Positions 19,254 through 28,689 of a stretch of DNA of 64,000 nucleotides are shown piece after piece; within the stretch, counting starts at the first letter, position 1, and the number at the start of each line of letters is the position of its first letter. Position numbers and translations under genes: made by a program. The stretch lies in the NCBI GenBank assembly GCA_907163375.1, contig CAJQUW010011511.1:62001-126000 (forward strand), given 5' to 3'. The stretch comes from Prostheceraeus crozeri. Its lineage: Eukaryota > Platyhelminthes > Polycladida > Euryleptidae. The notes under the pieces are model-generated. The model ran no database searches and was not told the origin of the DNA. It saw only the letters and a program-made list of their open reading frames with translations.

Positions 19254-20600
19254 ATGAATTCTAAAAATTCCGAAAATTTAATTAAATTAAAAATTGCTAA
19301 TTTTGATTTATTAAATTATCTATTAAACAAAAATAAAAACTCAAATTGGAAAATTTATGAAGGTAACGACGACAAACAAAGTTTGGCTACTACCTACGGT
19401 GGTGACATACAAAAAACATTAGAAAACTTTCCTGGATTTATTTGGAGTAAATATTCGAAAGAAAAACATCTTCCTGGTCATTCATATACCGGTCCAGGAA
19501 CTCGATTAGATATAAGACTAGATGAGAATAATAATCCGAAACCAGGTGAAGAACCAATAAATAGAGTAGATGCCGCAGCTTACAGGCATGATTTAGCTTA
19601 TCGAAATCATGATCTAAGTTCTCGACATGCAGCTGATAAGAAGATGATTCAAGAATTAGATAGTATTCAAAATCCTACATTTAGAGAAAAAATTGAAAGA
19701 ATGTTTGTTAAGAAAGCTTTACAAGCTAAAATATTATTCGGCCAGGGTTTAAATGAAACGATAGCAAAGCTGTCTGAGAGCAACGCTCGAACCTATGCCT
19801 CTGAAATTCATAGGGAATACAGAAGGCCTAAATATTTATTGAAAGTAAAAGTATTTAATAAAGATGATATTTGGAGTGCTGATCTTATTCATATGCCGAA
19901 TGAAAGGGACTACAAATACGCATTGACCGTTATAGATTTATATACACGATACGCTTGGGTAAAGCCTTTAAAAAATAAAAGTGGTCTATCAGTTAAATAT
20001 GCGTTTGAAGAAATCTTTAAAGAAAGTAATAGAAAGCCAAGGAAATTGTTTGTTGATAAAGGGTCGGAATTTTATAACCGAAACGTTCAGCCACCATTTG
20101 AAACGGTTTATTCAACTGAAAACGCAGGAAAAGCTGTAGTGATAGAAAGATTCAATCGGACGTTAAAAAATAAATTATTCAAGAAATTTACTGAGCAAAG
20201 AAATCAGAAATGGTTGAAGATATTACCAGGAGTTGTAGAAGAGTACAATAATAAAGTTCATTCTGGTATTGAAGAAACTCCAAAGAATGCTTCTGACGAC
20301 CCTGATTTAATCCGAAAGAAAATATTCGAGAATAATTATTCGAACGAAAATAATAATTTGAATGAGAGTAATCCGAATTTACAGAAACGTAAGCCGAAAT
20401 TTAAAATTGGAGATAGAGTTAGAATATTTAAATATAAGAATAAATTTGAAAAAGGCTTCGTTGGCTATTGGACTAAAGAAATATTTGAAGTTTGTAAAAT
20501 AAATCAAACTTATCCGATTACTTACGAAATCAAAGATTTAGATGATGAAGATATCAGAGGCCGATTTTATCAAAATGAATTACAACGAACTGATTTTTAA
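19254..20600 (+). CDS. phospholipase A2 - integrase fusion protein, 448 aa
   Basis: One open frame joins two enzymes. Residues about 60-160 are a parvovirus-VP1-type phospholipase A2. The calcium loop is LPGHSYTGPGT (73-83), the catalytic pair H112-D113 lies in YRHDLAY, and a helical end reads KKALQAKILFG, as in free-standing versions. Residues about 190-345 are a retroviral-type (rve) integrase with D210 (WSADLIH), D268 (FVDKGSEFYN) and E298 (VIERFNRTLKN). An SH3/chromo-like tail follows (KIGDRVRIFKYKNKFEKGF). PLA2 breaches endosomal membranes in parvoviruses, and integrase inserts Polinton ends. Carrying both on one chain is unusual. The element encodes a protease that might separate them, which is inference. 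The start follows TATCTTTTAAAATG. The frame is open throughout. Confidence 0.88.
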   Translation: MNSKNSENLIKLKIANFDLLNYLLNKNKNSNWKIYEGNDDKQSLATTYGGDIQKTLENFPGFIWSKYSKEKHLPGHSYTGPGTRLDIRLDENNNPKPGEEPINRVDAAAYRHDLAYRNHDLSSRHAADKKMIQELDSIQNPTFREKIERMFVKKALQAKILFGQGLNETIAKLSESNARTYASEIHREYRRPKYLLKVKVFNKDDIWSADLIHMPNERDYKYALTVIDLYTRYAWVKPLKNKSGLSVKYAFEEIFKESNRKPRKLFVDKGSEFYNRNVQPPFETVYSTENAGKAVVIERFNRTLKNKLFKKFTEQRNQKWLKILPGVVEEYNNKVHSGIEETPKNASDDPDLIRKKIFENNYSNENNNLNESNPNLQKRKPKFKIGDRVRIFKYKNKFEKGFVGYWTKEIFEVCKINQTYPITYEIKDLDDEDIRGRFYQNELQRTDF

Positions 20601-20624
20601 TTATCATTATCATTATCATTGGAA

Positions 20625-21137
20625 CTAACGGTTCGGGAATGAAATTTCCTTATTAGGCGTAGCCATAGAACCTACGGTTCGTTCAATTCCCTTATTCAAT
20701 TCTAACATAATATCTAGAAATGGTACCCCTTTTTGTAATTTAAATAAAACATAAAGACATAATTGACCACAATAAGTAGTTCCCGGTTTTTGAATTTGAA
20801 ATGTATTATAAGTTCCATTGCCAAGTAATTTTTTGACTTCATTTGTAGGTGGAAGTCCATAAGAGTCGAACCAATAGTTCTCAGCCTCCGGGCGGTCGAA
20901 ATAGTAATTATCTCGATTTTTATTAAAGATACCTGCAGACCAATGTACTCCTTTTTCATCTGTTGTGTGAAGATTTGTTATGAAATTTACAGTTGGCTTA
21001 TTTTTTAGGAATTGTAATTCGTCTCTCATTAGAACATGAAAATTCTTTATTCCTAATTGATTTGCAATTTTCTTTAAATCAAAATTTGTAGTTGTTTTCG
21101 TTCCATATAATTTTAAAAACTCATTTATGTTGTTCAT
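20625..21137 (-). CDS. adenain-like cysteine protease, 170 aa
   Basis: This is the maturation protease of Polinton/adintovirus virions (peptidase family C5). Catalytic positions line up with adenovirus protease: H65 in KGVHWSAG, D91 in WFDSYG, an oxyanion Gln at 114 or 116, and C123 in YCGQLC, the same CGxxC pattern as adenain. The length (170 aa) is slightly short of adenovirus (about 200) but usual for Polintons. The gene is convergent with the PLA2-integrase gene. The last ~12 residues are encoded by a GC-rich hairpin region (NEISFPNR), so the true end may have been lengthened by such an insert. Its likely substrates here are the two small proteins with GG or GxG sites. Confidence 0.9.
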   Translation of the reverse strand: MNNINEFLKLYGTKTTTNFDLKKIANQLGIKNFHVLMRDELQFLKNKPTVNFITNLHTTDEKGVHWSAGIFNKNRDNYYFDRPEAENYWFDSYGLPPTNEVKKLLGNGTYNTFQIQKPGTTYCGQLCLYVLFKLQKGVPFLDIMLELNKGIERTVGSMATPNKEISFPNR

Positions 21138-21275
21138 TTTATAATAAAAAATTTCTTAAGGGACCCCTAGAAGTCAGAAGGGACCCCTAGAAATTAGAAG
21201 GGAGGGGGTAGTAGAACTACGTTCATATGATATTGAAGGATACATCCCCGCGGTTTCTTCCAGTTTCTTCTACTT
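21138..21275. other. protease promoter side and spacer before right TIR
   Basis: Two direct copies of AAGGGACCCCTAGAA at about 21160-21192 precede a G-rich stretch (GGGAGGGGGTAG). This is the only clearly GC-rich DNA between the last gene and the TIR. No gene is visible. Confidence 0.5.
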
Positions 21276-21767
21276 TTAAAGAAATATTATTAGTCACATG
21301 ATATATTTTAAAAACCTGAAAAACGGATTTAAAAGACGTTTTTAAAAATACTAACTTTATGATTTTTTCGGTGTCCTGGAACGGTCATGATTTTAAGGGG
21401 GGTAAAAATTGTAATTCTCAAATTTGAGATTCTTAACTTTTATGATTTTCGGTGTCCTGGAACGGTCATGATTTTGGGAGTAAAAGTGATAATTCTCAAA
21501 TTTTGAGATTTTGAAAAATTTGAAAAATTGGGTATTTTTAAAAACGGTTTTTTCTTCATAACCTGAAAAAGGGTTCAAATTCATGAATTTATGTCGTTTT
21601 TAAAAATGCCATTTTTTGAAAAAATGGTACTTTTTGAATGGACTAAATTCATGTATTTAGGTCTTAAAAACCTGAAAAAGGGTTCAAATTCATGAACTTA
21701 TGTCGTTTTTAAAGATACTATTTTTTTAAATTTTATGGTGTCCTGGAACGGTCTTTTGCCCATTACT
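21276..21767. repeat. Polinton right terminal inverted repeat
   Basis: Reverse complement of the left repeat with about 5 mismatches over 492 bases. It ends in CCCATTACT at 21767, directly followed by the GTTTCT duplication. Confidence 0.95.
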
Positions 21768-21773
21768 GTTTCT
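21768..21773. repeat. Polinton target-site duplication, right
   Basis: GTTTCT is identical to the six bases before the left terminus. Confidence 0.93.
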
Positions 21774-23262
21774 CTTGCAAACATTCGCTCAATTTTTGAA
21801 GAATCTGGTAGAGAAACCATTTTATCGATACAGGCTGTGAAGGTAGAGCTGGAACTTTTACGAAGCGAATTTCGATCTCTTAACTCTCGAATTTCTTTGA
21901 TGCTGCATTGGACAAAAACAACGATATCAAATTTGTTTTTTGTGGAGATTTTAGCGATTTCGATGCGAAATCTTTCAGTCAAATTTCCAATGCGAGAATA
22001 AAGTCATAGCGCCTACTCGTGGTAATTCATTTCTCGATCATGTCTGGGTATCAGACATTTTGAAAGGACAGTATCCAAATGCAGCCGAAATAGGTCCACC
22101 ACTATCAACGTCTGATCATAACTGTGTTGTACTATATCCAATCATGTCATCGAAAGATAGATCAATTGTCGAAAAGCGGACAACAGTATTTGACTTCAGA
22201 AGGAATCATATCGACAATTTCCTTTATTATCTGGCCTCTTGTAACTTTAATGATGTATATGATGCTGATTGTGTAAACGAGAAATGTAAAACTTTCTATC
22301 AATTATTCTACTCTGCATTGAGCGTAATTCCCCAACGTGTCATCACATTATACGAACACGATAAGCCGTGGCTTACTCCTGTAATTAGGAAGATGATCGA
22401 TGATAGATGGTTGCAATATCGTTTGAGGAACTGGCCGGTTTTTAACCATTTAAAGAACAAAGCGAGAAATGAGATATTTAAAGCCAAACAATTATGGAGC
22501 GACTGCACTATTCATAAATCAAATAATGTGTGGAATGTTGTACGTGAGATACTGGGAAAGGAGTCTCAAAATATTTTTTCAAGTGATTATCTTCATTTGA
22601 ATCGTTTTTTCTGCTGGAATTAAGTGAATGTTTTTCTTCTAGTTTCAACAGTGCCCCTGATGCTGACTTATTTCAGATAAATCACGAACCATGGGATTTT
22701 GATATACTCCCCTCAGATGTACATCGTTTACTGACTAAGTTGAAGCTGAAGCAAGCAGCTGGTTATGACTGTCTCCCTGCTCGACCCTTACAAGAAAGTG
22801 CCGATATAGTTTGCGAGCCATTTGCCAACATTTTTCAAGCTTCAATTGATTCCAGAAAGTTTCCTGAGTATTGGAAAAATGCGTTGATAAGTCCTTTACC
22901 GAAAAAATCAAACCCAACTGTTGGTGATTACCGGCAAATATCCCAATCATCCCCGGCTTCCGATCATCCACTCCAAAACCGTGTTCCAGAAATTTTACCT
23001 CGCTCTGGTCATTATTCGATGCCGCTATGTTCCACATCCAGACGCTGAAACTCTTTCTTTCCATACACTTGCCTCTTATCAAACAGCAAAATTTCTTCTT
23101 CTAATTAATTCGTTGATCTAAGCAGGACCCATCGCACCGTCTCCTATCGCGATGTAGTTTCTGTATTTCTGTTACTCAGAATTTGAATTTGCATAACATG
23201 ACTTCTGTACTTTGTGATTTTCATTTTCACTTGAATAAACGCCTTATTATTATTATTATTAA
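21774..23262 (+). mobile_element. truncated LINE (Jockey/CR1-like) hit by the Polinton
   Basis: A degenerate non-LTR retrotransposon. Endonuclease remains read FVFCGDFSDFD near 21940 and GNSFLDHVWVSDI near 22025, then STSDHNCVVLYP. The linker helix region follows (for example KPWLTPVIRKMIDDRW). The start of the reverse transcriptase reads KQAAGYDCLP...FPEYWKNALISPLPKKSNP near 22750-22920. The catalytic RT core is missing, with the copy jumping to a 3' untranslated region and an AATAAACGCC signal followed by (TTA)n at about 23243-23262. Several frameshifts are present. The 5' part would lie left of 3642, where only ~80 bases of uncertain kinship remain. The clade is inferred from wording only. 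Confidence 0.75.
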
Positions 23263-23515
23263 TCTGATCAGAGCAGAAGTTAGATGATTCTGAACCTACA
23301 TGTAAGTTAAAATCTATTACCGGGAATTATCTGAACGTAGGAGATCGGAATGTATGGTCCTATTCATTTTAATTTGAACTAATGATCTTATTTCGTAGTA
23401 ACAGTATTGAGTCAATACATTTGCATATATTCTGAAGGACATAATTCGTTTGTGACAACTCCACGGGTATGTTGACACGCTGGGTTTGAGAATTAAAATG
23501 ATTTTTCCTTTGCAG
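23263..23515. other. probable intron of lectin-like gene
   Basis: AT-rich non-coding DNA ending in a pyrimidine tract and TTTGCAG at 23509-23515, directly before the exon below. No other feature was seen. Confidence 0.4.
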
Positions 23516-23673
23516 TACTTTGGCAAATATGATTACTTCGTTTTCACCAACTACACCAGGAAATTGTGTCTTAGTTCAGATGGCAGGTGGCGGAATGAAT
23601 TTTTTTGAGGATTCATGCACAAGACGAGCCGATGCGATATGCTCAATACCACGTGAGGCAGATGAAAATATGC
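23516..23673 (+). CDS. host exon: end of a C-type-lectin-like domain
   Basis: The exon has clean borders, with TTTCCTTTGCAG before and GC|GTAAGT after. The open frame reads TPGNCVLVQMAGGGMNFFED and then SCTRRADAICSIPRE. This is the end pattern of a C-type lectin fold: NCV, a Gly/Trp-region loop, then C-x(8)-IC. The usual Trp-Asn-Asp of sugar-binding lectins reads Met-Asn-Phe-Phe-Glu-Asp here, so calcium and sugar binding are doubtful. Upstream exons are not visible. The LINE with its Polinton lies directly upstream and may occupy the preceding intron. Family placement is moderate because only ~45 residues can be read. Confidence 0.5.
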
Positions 23674-23790
23674 GTAAGTCTGATCTCAAATTTGATTTTC
23701 ATTGATCTGTTTCTTATATTGCCCTCTTCCCTACAACCTACATTTATCAATATTACCTCATAAAGTATTAATATATAAGTTTCATTTCAG

Positions 23791-23849
23791 AGAATGAAGG
23801 ACCAGTCACATATATTAGCAGGATAAGAGAAGTCAATAAAAGTAGCTAA
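23791..23849 (+). CDS. host terminal exon following the lectin-like exon
   Basis: After a 117-base intron, TTTCATTTCAG precedes an exon that keeps phase with 23516-23673. The split codon C|AG gives ...ENMQNEGPVTYISRIREV and the frame ends at TAA 23847-23849, with AATAAAAG nearby as a possible poly(A) signal. Phase agreement of two small exons supports a real 3' gene end. The tail has no recognisable domain. Confidence 0.45.
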
Positions 23850-24049
23850 AGTAGTAAAAACTTTTTTAAAAAATGTATAAAGAGTCAAAAAAATTCCAGC
23901 TACTGCCAAAAGAAAATTTCACTCGATTCGCTGATGCATACCTCAAAGTCCATGCTTTTCAGTCTTCTTACTTTCCCTTGTATCTTTTGACATTTCCTTA
24001 CTTCTACTGTCGATTTTAGTAGTGGTATTTGCTTTATGTATTTTCTCTT

Positions 24050-24225
24050 ACCGCTGTGTTTTATTATGGCCAGCTGTGTTCCGGGTTGAATGTAAGACCA
24101 TGTGATGATTGGAGCTCATCCAGTCTTTCTTCATTCACTTGCCTGACGATGGTCGCCTGTAGCGACTGAAACGCATTGCGAAAATAAAGAAGAGCGTAAA
24201 AGAAGGACTTCTCTCATCTTGCAAA
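24050..24225 (+). repeat. Penelope-like element tail with hammerhead-like motif
   Basis: CTGACGA (24143-24149) is followed by a GTCGC-CTGTA-GCGAC stem-loop and then GAAAC. This is the conserved core order of a hammerhead ribozyme (CUGANGA, helix II, GAAA), and hammerheads are known in Penelope-like element ends. An AATAAAG-type tail follows. No Penelope coding region is attached, so this is a solo end. The 3' cleavage-site base looks off consensus. Confidence 0.5.
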
Positions 24226-24467
24226 TAAATATAAGTTTCATGTATAATAGCTTGGTCTCTGATTTTTGTGACTTATTGCTTCTAATTCTTATGTGTTCCT
24301 CAACCTTTGCTTTCCACGGACTAAGCGCTCACTCCAAGACTTCTTCAAATAAATGCGGATCTATCATGCGCAATGACGTCTATTCATTCTCGCTGAAATG
24401 CAAATGCCAATTTTTGTCTCCAATTCAGAAAACCAAGAAAATCATATTCATCTTTAAAATAAAATGA
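24219..24467 (+). CDS. possible secreted-protein exon, weak
   Basis: The open frame contains a hydrophobic run FCDLLLLILMCSSTFAF followed by a Cys-containing segment (SSNKCGSIM, SLKCKC), like a signal peptide plus the start of a secreted domain. It lies 400 bases after the lectin-like gene end, so it might be a first exon of a tandem relative. No donor site was confirmed and the start is uncertain. Confidence 0.2.
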   Translation: MQINISFMYNSLVSDFCDLLLLILMCSSTFAFHGLSAHSKTSSNKCGSIMRNDVYSFSLKCKCQFLSPIQKTKKIIFIFKIK

Positions 24468-24646
24468 ATAAATATAAATAGTAGAGCTACATAATATCAT
24501 CTTTATGAAGTTCATGCAATAATAGCACCATGCAATACAGAAGCACGTCAACTGAGCGAGCCCATTGGAATAACGCATTTTTTAGGCAACCGTGAAAAAT
24601 CGATAAACACAGTGCGTCACCCTAGTGGTGGATAGTTGATGCCATA

Positions 24647-25467
24647 GAGTAAGTATGTTAGGTAGAGTGGTAACTTCGCATTTATTAAATCCCCAATGTG
24701 AATACACTTTCGATTTTATTAAATGAACTCAGGGGAGATACAAATCAAATTGTCACCAAATGGAGATATGCAGATTTTTGCAGTTTTGAAGAAATTACAA
24801 AGGAATTAAATGATCATGATTGTAATGCAGAAGGAATGATGGTATTTCACAGATTCTCATGACTGCCTTAGAGATTCAATTTTTGTTAAATTAGCAATTC
24901 GATAGGTTCCTAATACTTTCATCCTCAAACTCAAGAGTATTTTCTTAAGCGTGATCACATCATAGACAACCTTCCACTGGCACAGCAAAATAGCAGAGTC
25001 AAAAGCAATGATTTCAATTAACTTTAGAAGATCTAAATGGGTCCACATCACTATTCATATTCTAGAAATGAAACATGAATTTAGTTAATCATAAAATCAT
25101 GCCGGTGAAAATTGAATTAAAAACTTGAAATTTAAGCCAAGAAAGCAAAATCAGATCTCGACTTTTTCATTATAAGATTTACATTATAATGCGGTTCATG
25201 AAATTCCCTTGATAATCAGCTTGATTTCCGCTTAGTTAGGATGCTTATTAGCAAATGTCCATTCCTTTTGCTATGTTTCCAACATGTTTCATACTACTTA
25301 TATAGGAGAGTCATCTCGGTAGTATAAAATTTTGCAAATTTTGACTATTTTCAAAAGTGCTCAAATAATTTTTTGGACAATGGGGATGTAATGTCCGCAA
25401 GAAACTGAATATTTTCCTATAAAAATTTTCACTGTATACAGATGCTTTTTTGAGTCGACACTCCACC
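24647..25467 (+). repeat. left arm of large inverted repeat (~820 bp)
   Basis: This arm is matched, inverted, at 30079-30906. Examples are the GTCGACTC end, a CATCTCGGTAGTATA block near 25310, and TTATTAAATCCCCAATGTG near 24690. Identity looks roughly 80-85%. Near 24697-24830 the arm has a coding-like stretch (TLSILLNEL, ADFCSFEEITKELNDHD) also found in the other arm. The arm stops exactly where the mariner begins. Confidence 0.75.
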
Positions 25468-25469
25468 TA

Positions 25470-26743
25470 CGAGGTGTGTCAGAAAAGTTCTAGGACTGAG
25501 CCTGCTGTGCTAGCTATGATTGTTTGATCGAAAATCTGATTACGTCACCATCTGACATGATGTCTTGTGTGCATGTAATTTTCATTTCAGCTCTCTGTAG
25601 CCATTATACGATTCTTCACAACCGTTTGAATACAGTTCAACAAATCGTTCTCGTTCTTAAATAGTAGATCCGTGGTTAACAAGGTCGCTTTCATTTCGAA
25701 GGATGGCAACAGAGAACAAAGAACAAACCTGAAGTTTTTGGTGCGCCTCGAAAAATCTCCATCTGAAGCACTCGAAATGCTTCAACAGGTTTATGGAGAT
25801 GAGACGATGTCTCGCTCATGTGTTTTCGACTGACACAGGAGGTTCAGAGAGGGACGAGAGGAGGTGGAAGACCTTCGACAAGCGAGACTGAGGAGAACAT
25901 TGAGCTCGTGAGGCAGGTGGTGCGAGGCGATCGTAGTCTTACAGTTCGGATGATAGCAAGTGAGCTTGGTATCAATCGCGATTGCGTCTGGAGAGTGATC
26001 ACTGAAGACCTGGGCATGCGGAAGGTCTGTGCAAGTGTGTCGAGACATCCTCGAGCGTCTCGAAACAGATCCAAGCTTGCTGTCGAAAGTCATCACAGGC
26101 GATGGATGAATCCTGGATCTTCGAGTACGACCCGGAGACCAAGCGCCAGAGCCTTCAGTGGAAGACTCCTGGATTATCCAGACCGATGAAGGCAAGGCGG
26201 ACAAAGTCCAAGATGAAACTCGTGTTGATCGTGTTCTTCGACATTAGAGGCATCGTCCACTTGGAGTTCTTGCCACGGGGTCAGACCATCAACCAACACG
26301 TCTACAGAGAGATCCTGCAACGTCTGTTTCATTCAGTGAGCGAGAAGAAGAGGGGTTTGTGGCAGAGCAATTCGTGGTTGCTTCACGACAGTGCGCCTGC
26401 TCACAACACTACCAGCATCCGGGAATTCCTCGCAAAGAAAACATCGTTGTGTTGAAGCAACATCGGTACTCGACAGATCTCGCCCCCTGCGATTTTTTCC
26501 TGCTCCCTAAGATGTAAGGTGTCCTCAAAGGAACCCGATTTTCGGACGAGGGAGTCATCAAAAAGGCCGTGACGACGGAGCTCCGCCACATCCCGGAAGA
26601 AACCTTCCACCAGTGCGTAGATGCATGGCGCCGAAGGATGGAGAAGTGCGTCAGACTTTGAAGGGGACAACATATAATTTCTGTATTGTTTATTAAATAA
26701 ATTATTTGTGACCGCAGTCCTGGAACTTTTCTGACACACCTCG
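25470..26743 (+). mobile_element. mariner transposon, 1274 bp
   Basis: Terminal inverted repeats begin CGAGGTGTGTCAGAAAAGTT and match over about 28 of 29 bases. TA stands on both sides (25468-25469 and 26744-26745), as for all Tc1/mariner insertions. The internal transposase is of the mariner D34D type but frameshifted. The element sits at the inner border of the left inverted-repeat arm. Confidence 0.93.
25703..26661 (+). pseudogene. mariner transposase, frameshifted
   Basis: The coding region runs from ATG 25703 to TGA 26659-26661, but the frame changes several times. Readable pieces include the N-terminal KSPSEALEMLQQVYGDE, the second helix-turn-helix (LTVRMIASELGINRDCVWRV), and three catalytic aspartate sites: DESWIFEYDP, HDSAPAHNT and DLAPCDFFLLP. 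The last two give the D34D spacing of mariner. A premature stop also lies in the C-terminal KMKG-like region. It is inactive, but family and order are clear. Confidence 0.88.
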
Positions 26744-26745
26744 TA

Positions 26746-26887
26746 TATATCCGTACTCTATGGCTGATGCTGATTAAATCGTACGCTCGCAATTTGCAGT
26801 ATAGCAGCGCTATCATTGACACGTATCGTTGTCAACGTAGCCTCATATCGCACACATGATCTGTAGATGCTTTCTATGCTAATCATA
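26746..26887. other. short spacer between mariner and piggyBac
   Basis: 142 bases of non-coding DNA that originally belonged to the loop between the two inverted arms. No feature was seen. Confidence 0.4.
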
Positions 26888-27287
26888 TTAAAACCGTTGT
26901 CATCCCAACGTTCCCATTTGGGAACATGCATTTAAGGAGCTCATGTTATGTTATATCTAATTTTTTAATTAGGATTCCTTGACGAAATTATCGTCATAGA
27001 TTAATCATTCTTATTTTCAGTGAATTCGTGTAATAATTCACTTCCGTCACGTTTAGAATTGAATTTATATTTTACAATTTTTTCCACGAATATAAGCAAT
27101 TTTTTGAAAACTCAGTCATGTGCCAAATTCCATCTATTCAAGCTAAACATCATCCTGCGAAAGACCAACAGACCTAACATCACCACTTCATCATAAAAAT
27201 TCTATAATTTATCATGGAATTACAAAATTACATGTAAGTTTCTACCCATGTTCCCATTTGGGAACGTTGGGATAAAACCAAAGATAC

Positions 27288-28676
27288 TTATATGTGATAA
27301 GTGAGAAAGCAATTTATGTGTAGTCTTTTCCGACACTTCCCACACATCGTTCTTGTGTTTGATTTGCAAAGTACGCATCGTCCCTGAGACGCAGAAACTA
27401 CAAAATGCCCGGTTTGGTCTTTTTGGATTTCAGTGACCACACGCGCCGTTGGGCCACCCAATCTGTTTCGAGGAACCTTTTGGCTTTTCAGTAGAGAGAC
27501 AGCGACTTGTCTTACGAACTCAATGTGGGCAATTGGACTGTCAGGGTGAAGATAATTGTACATTTTCCAGCTTGCCACGCATAAATTATTGATGGAATTT
27601 ATAAAAAGATTATACCACCATTTTTTGCCTCTGATAGTCGGGCGGTATGATCCCAAAAGTTTGTCGAAGACATCGACGCCTCCCATTTTCTTATTATATG
27701 AGTCAACGAGTTTTGGCTGCGTGACTGCTATTCGTTTTCTTTCTTTGAAAGAGTACCTCTGACAATGCCGAATTGGAAAGACGATATCAAAGTTTGTGGC
27801 AAGCATAACCGTTGCACTGTCTTTCCAAGAACATACCATTATTTTCCCATCCGACGAATAATCATACGATCCTCTCTCCTTTTTACTTGGTGCCTCCTTC
27901 GACAGTGGGCATTTATTGGTCCTGTTTGATCTGATCGTTCCAGTGGCTCGGATTCCAAGTTCCGTCAAACGATCTAGAGTAGAATAGGAGGTAAAAAAAT
28001 TATCAAAGTATAGCTCTTTCTCATTGGGATTTTCTACAAGATTAGCCAATTTCAAAACAACACTTTCACCCAACGGTGCAACCCTCTCTTCACTTTTCCC
28101 TGTGTATATTTCCAAGTGGTACGGATAGCCGTCAGAGGAACAGAGCGCCCAGAGCTTATAACCGAAGCGAATAGGCTTACCTCGTATGAATTGTTTGGTA
28201 GAGTGATGCCCGTAGTAGGGCACCATTGACCCGTCAATGGATAAGTTTTGTGAAAACACACCAAATTGTCGGAGATTTTTGTTCATCAGATCATAGATGG
28301 GCACAATTTTCGCGCATTTGGAAGGGCCGAGATCATTGTTATCTGATAAGTGGAGGTATTTTTTCAACAGCTGAAATCTATTACGCACCATAGATGAAGC
28401 GACGAATGGTAATGAAAAGTCTTCCGACGTACTCCAATAATCTCTCTCTTGAGGAAGTCTGACATATCCAGAATACAATAAAATGTCCAGAAACTGTTCC
28501 ATTTCGAGATTTGTTGTCGAGAAGCTTATGTCATTTTTGACTTCATGAGCGTATCTATTAGTTTCGTTGACCAAATGAAATATAAAATTGTCATCAGCAT
28601 AAAGCCTAAACAATGCGAAAGGCGATAAAGCTGCATTGTGAGCGTAAAGTATATCCAAAGGATCTGCAGCATCCAT
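27288..28676 (-). CDS. piggyBac transposase, catalytic part, 462 aa
   Basis: This DDD transposase cuts and pastes at TTAA. The catalytic aspartates are visible in SIDGSMVPYY (about residue 146), ELYFDNFFTS (about 224) and KKMGGVDVFDKL (about 332). Their spacings of ~78 and ~108 are close to piggyBac (78 and 101). The C-terminus has the family's cysteine-rich finger (CVLCKS...MCGKCRKRLHINCF), which binds subterminal DNA. The ORF is open for 462 codons. The true N-terminus lies upstream in another frame at 28690-29019, so ATG 28676 (MDAADPLDIL) is internal to the ancestral protein. Total length would be near the family's ~590 aa. Confidence 0.93.
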   Translation of the reverse strand: MDAADPLDILYAHNAALSPFALFRLYADDNFIFHLVNETNRYAHEVKNDISFSTTNLEMEQFLDILLYSGYVRLPQERDYWSTSEDFSLPFVASSMVRNRFQLLKKYLHLSDNNDLGPSKCAKIVPIYDLMNKNLRQFGVFSQNLSIDGSMVPYYGHHSTKQFIRGKPIRFGYKLWALCSSDGYPYHLEIYTGKSEERVAPLGESVVLKLANLVENPNEKELYFDNFFTSYSTLDRLTELGIRATGTIRSNRTNKCPLSKEAPSKKERGSYDYSSDGKIMVCSWKDSATVMLATNFDIVFPIRHCQRYSFKERKRIAVTQPKLVDSYNKKMGGVDVFDKLLGSYRPTIRGKKWWYNLFINSINNLCVASWKMYNYLHPDSPIAHIEFVRQVAVSLLKSQKVPRNRLGGPTARVVTEIQKDQTGHFVVSASQGRCVLCKSNTRTMCGKCRKRLHINCFLTYHI

Positions 28677-28689
28677 ATCAGGAAAGTCA

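Larger units (their letters stand above)
3642..21767. mobile_element. Polinton/Maverick (adintovirus-like) element
   Basis: An 18.1-kb element begins AGTAATGGG and ends in its complement. It has 492-bp terminal inverted repeats and a 6-bp duplication GTTTCT. It carries the full Polinton core set: protein-primed PolB, retroviral-type integrase, adenain-like protease, A32-type packaging ATPase, double-jelly-roll major capsid and penton-like minor capsid. Accessory genes include a phospholipase A2 fused to the integrase, a fibre-like coiled coil and pVI-like small proteins. The two TIRs differ at about 5 of 492 positions, so insertion is recent. Most frames are long and open, but the element is broken, with about four breaks in total. 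It sits inside a LINE copy that continues at 21768. Base composition (very AT-rich coding) differs from the flanking host exons. Confidence 0.96.
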
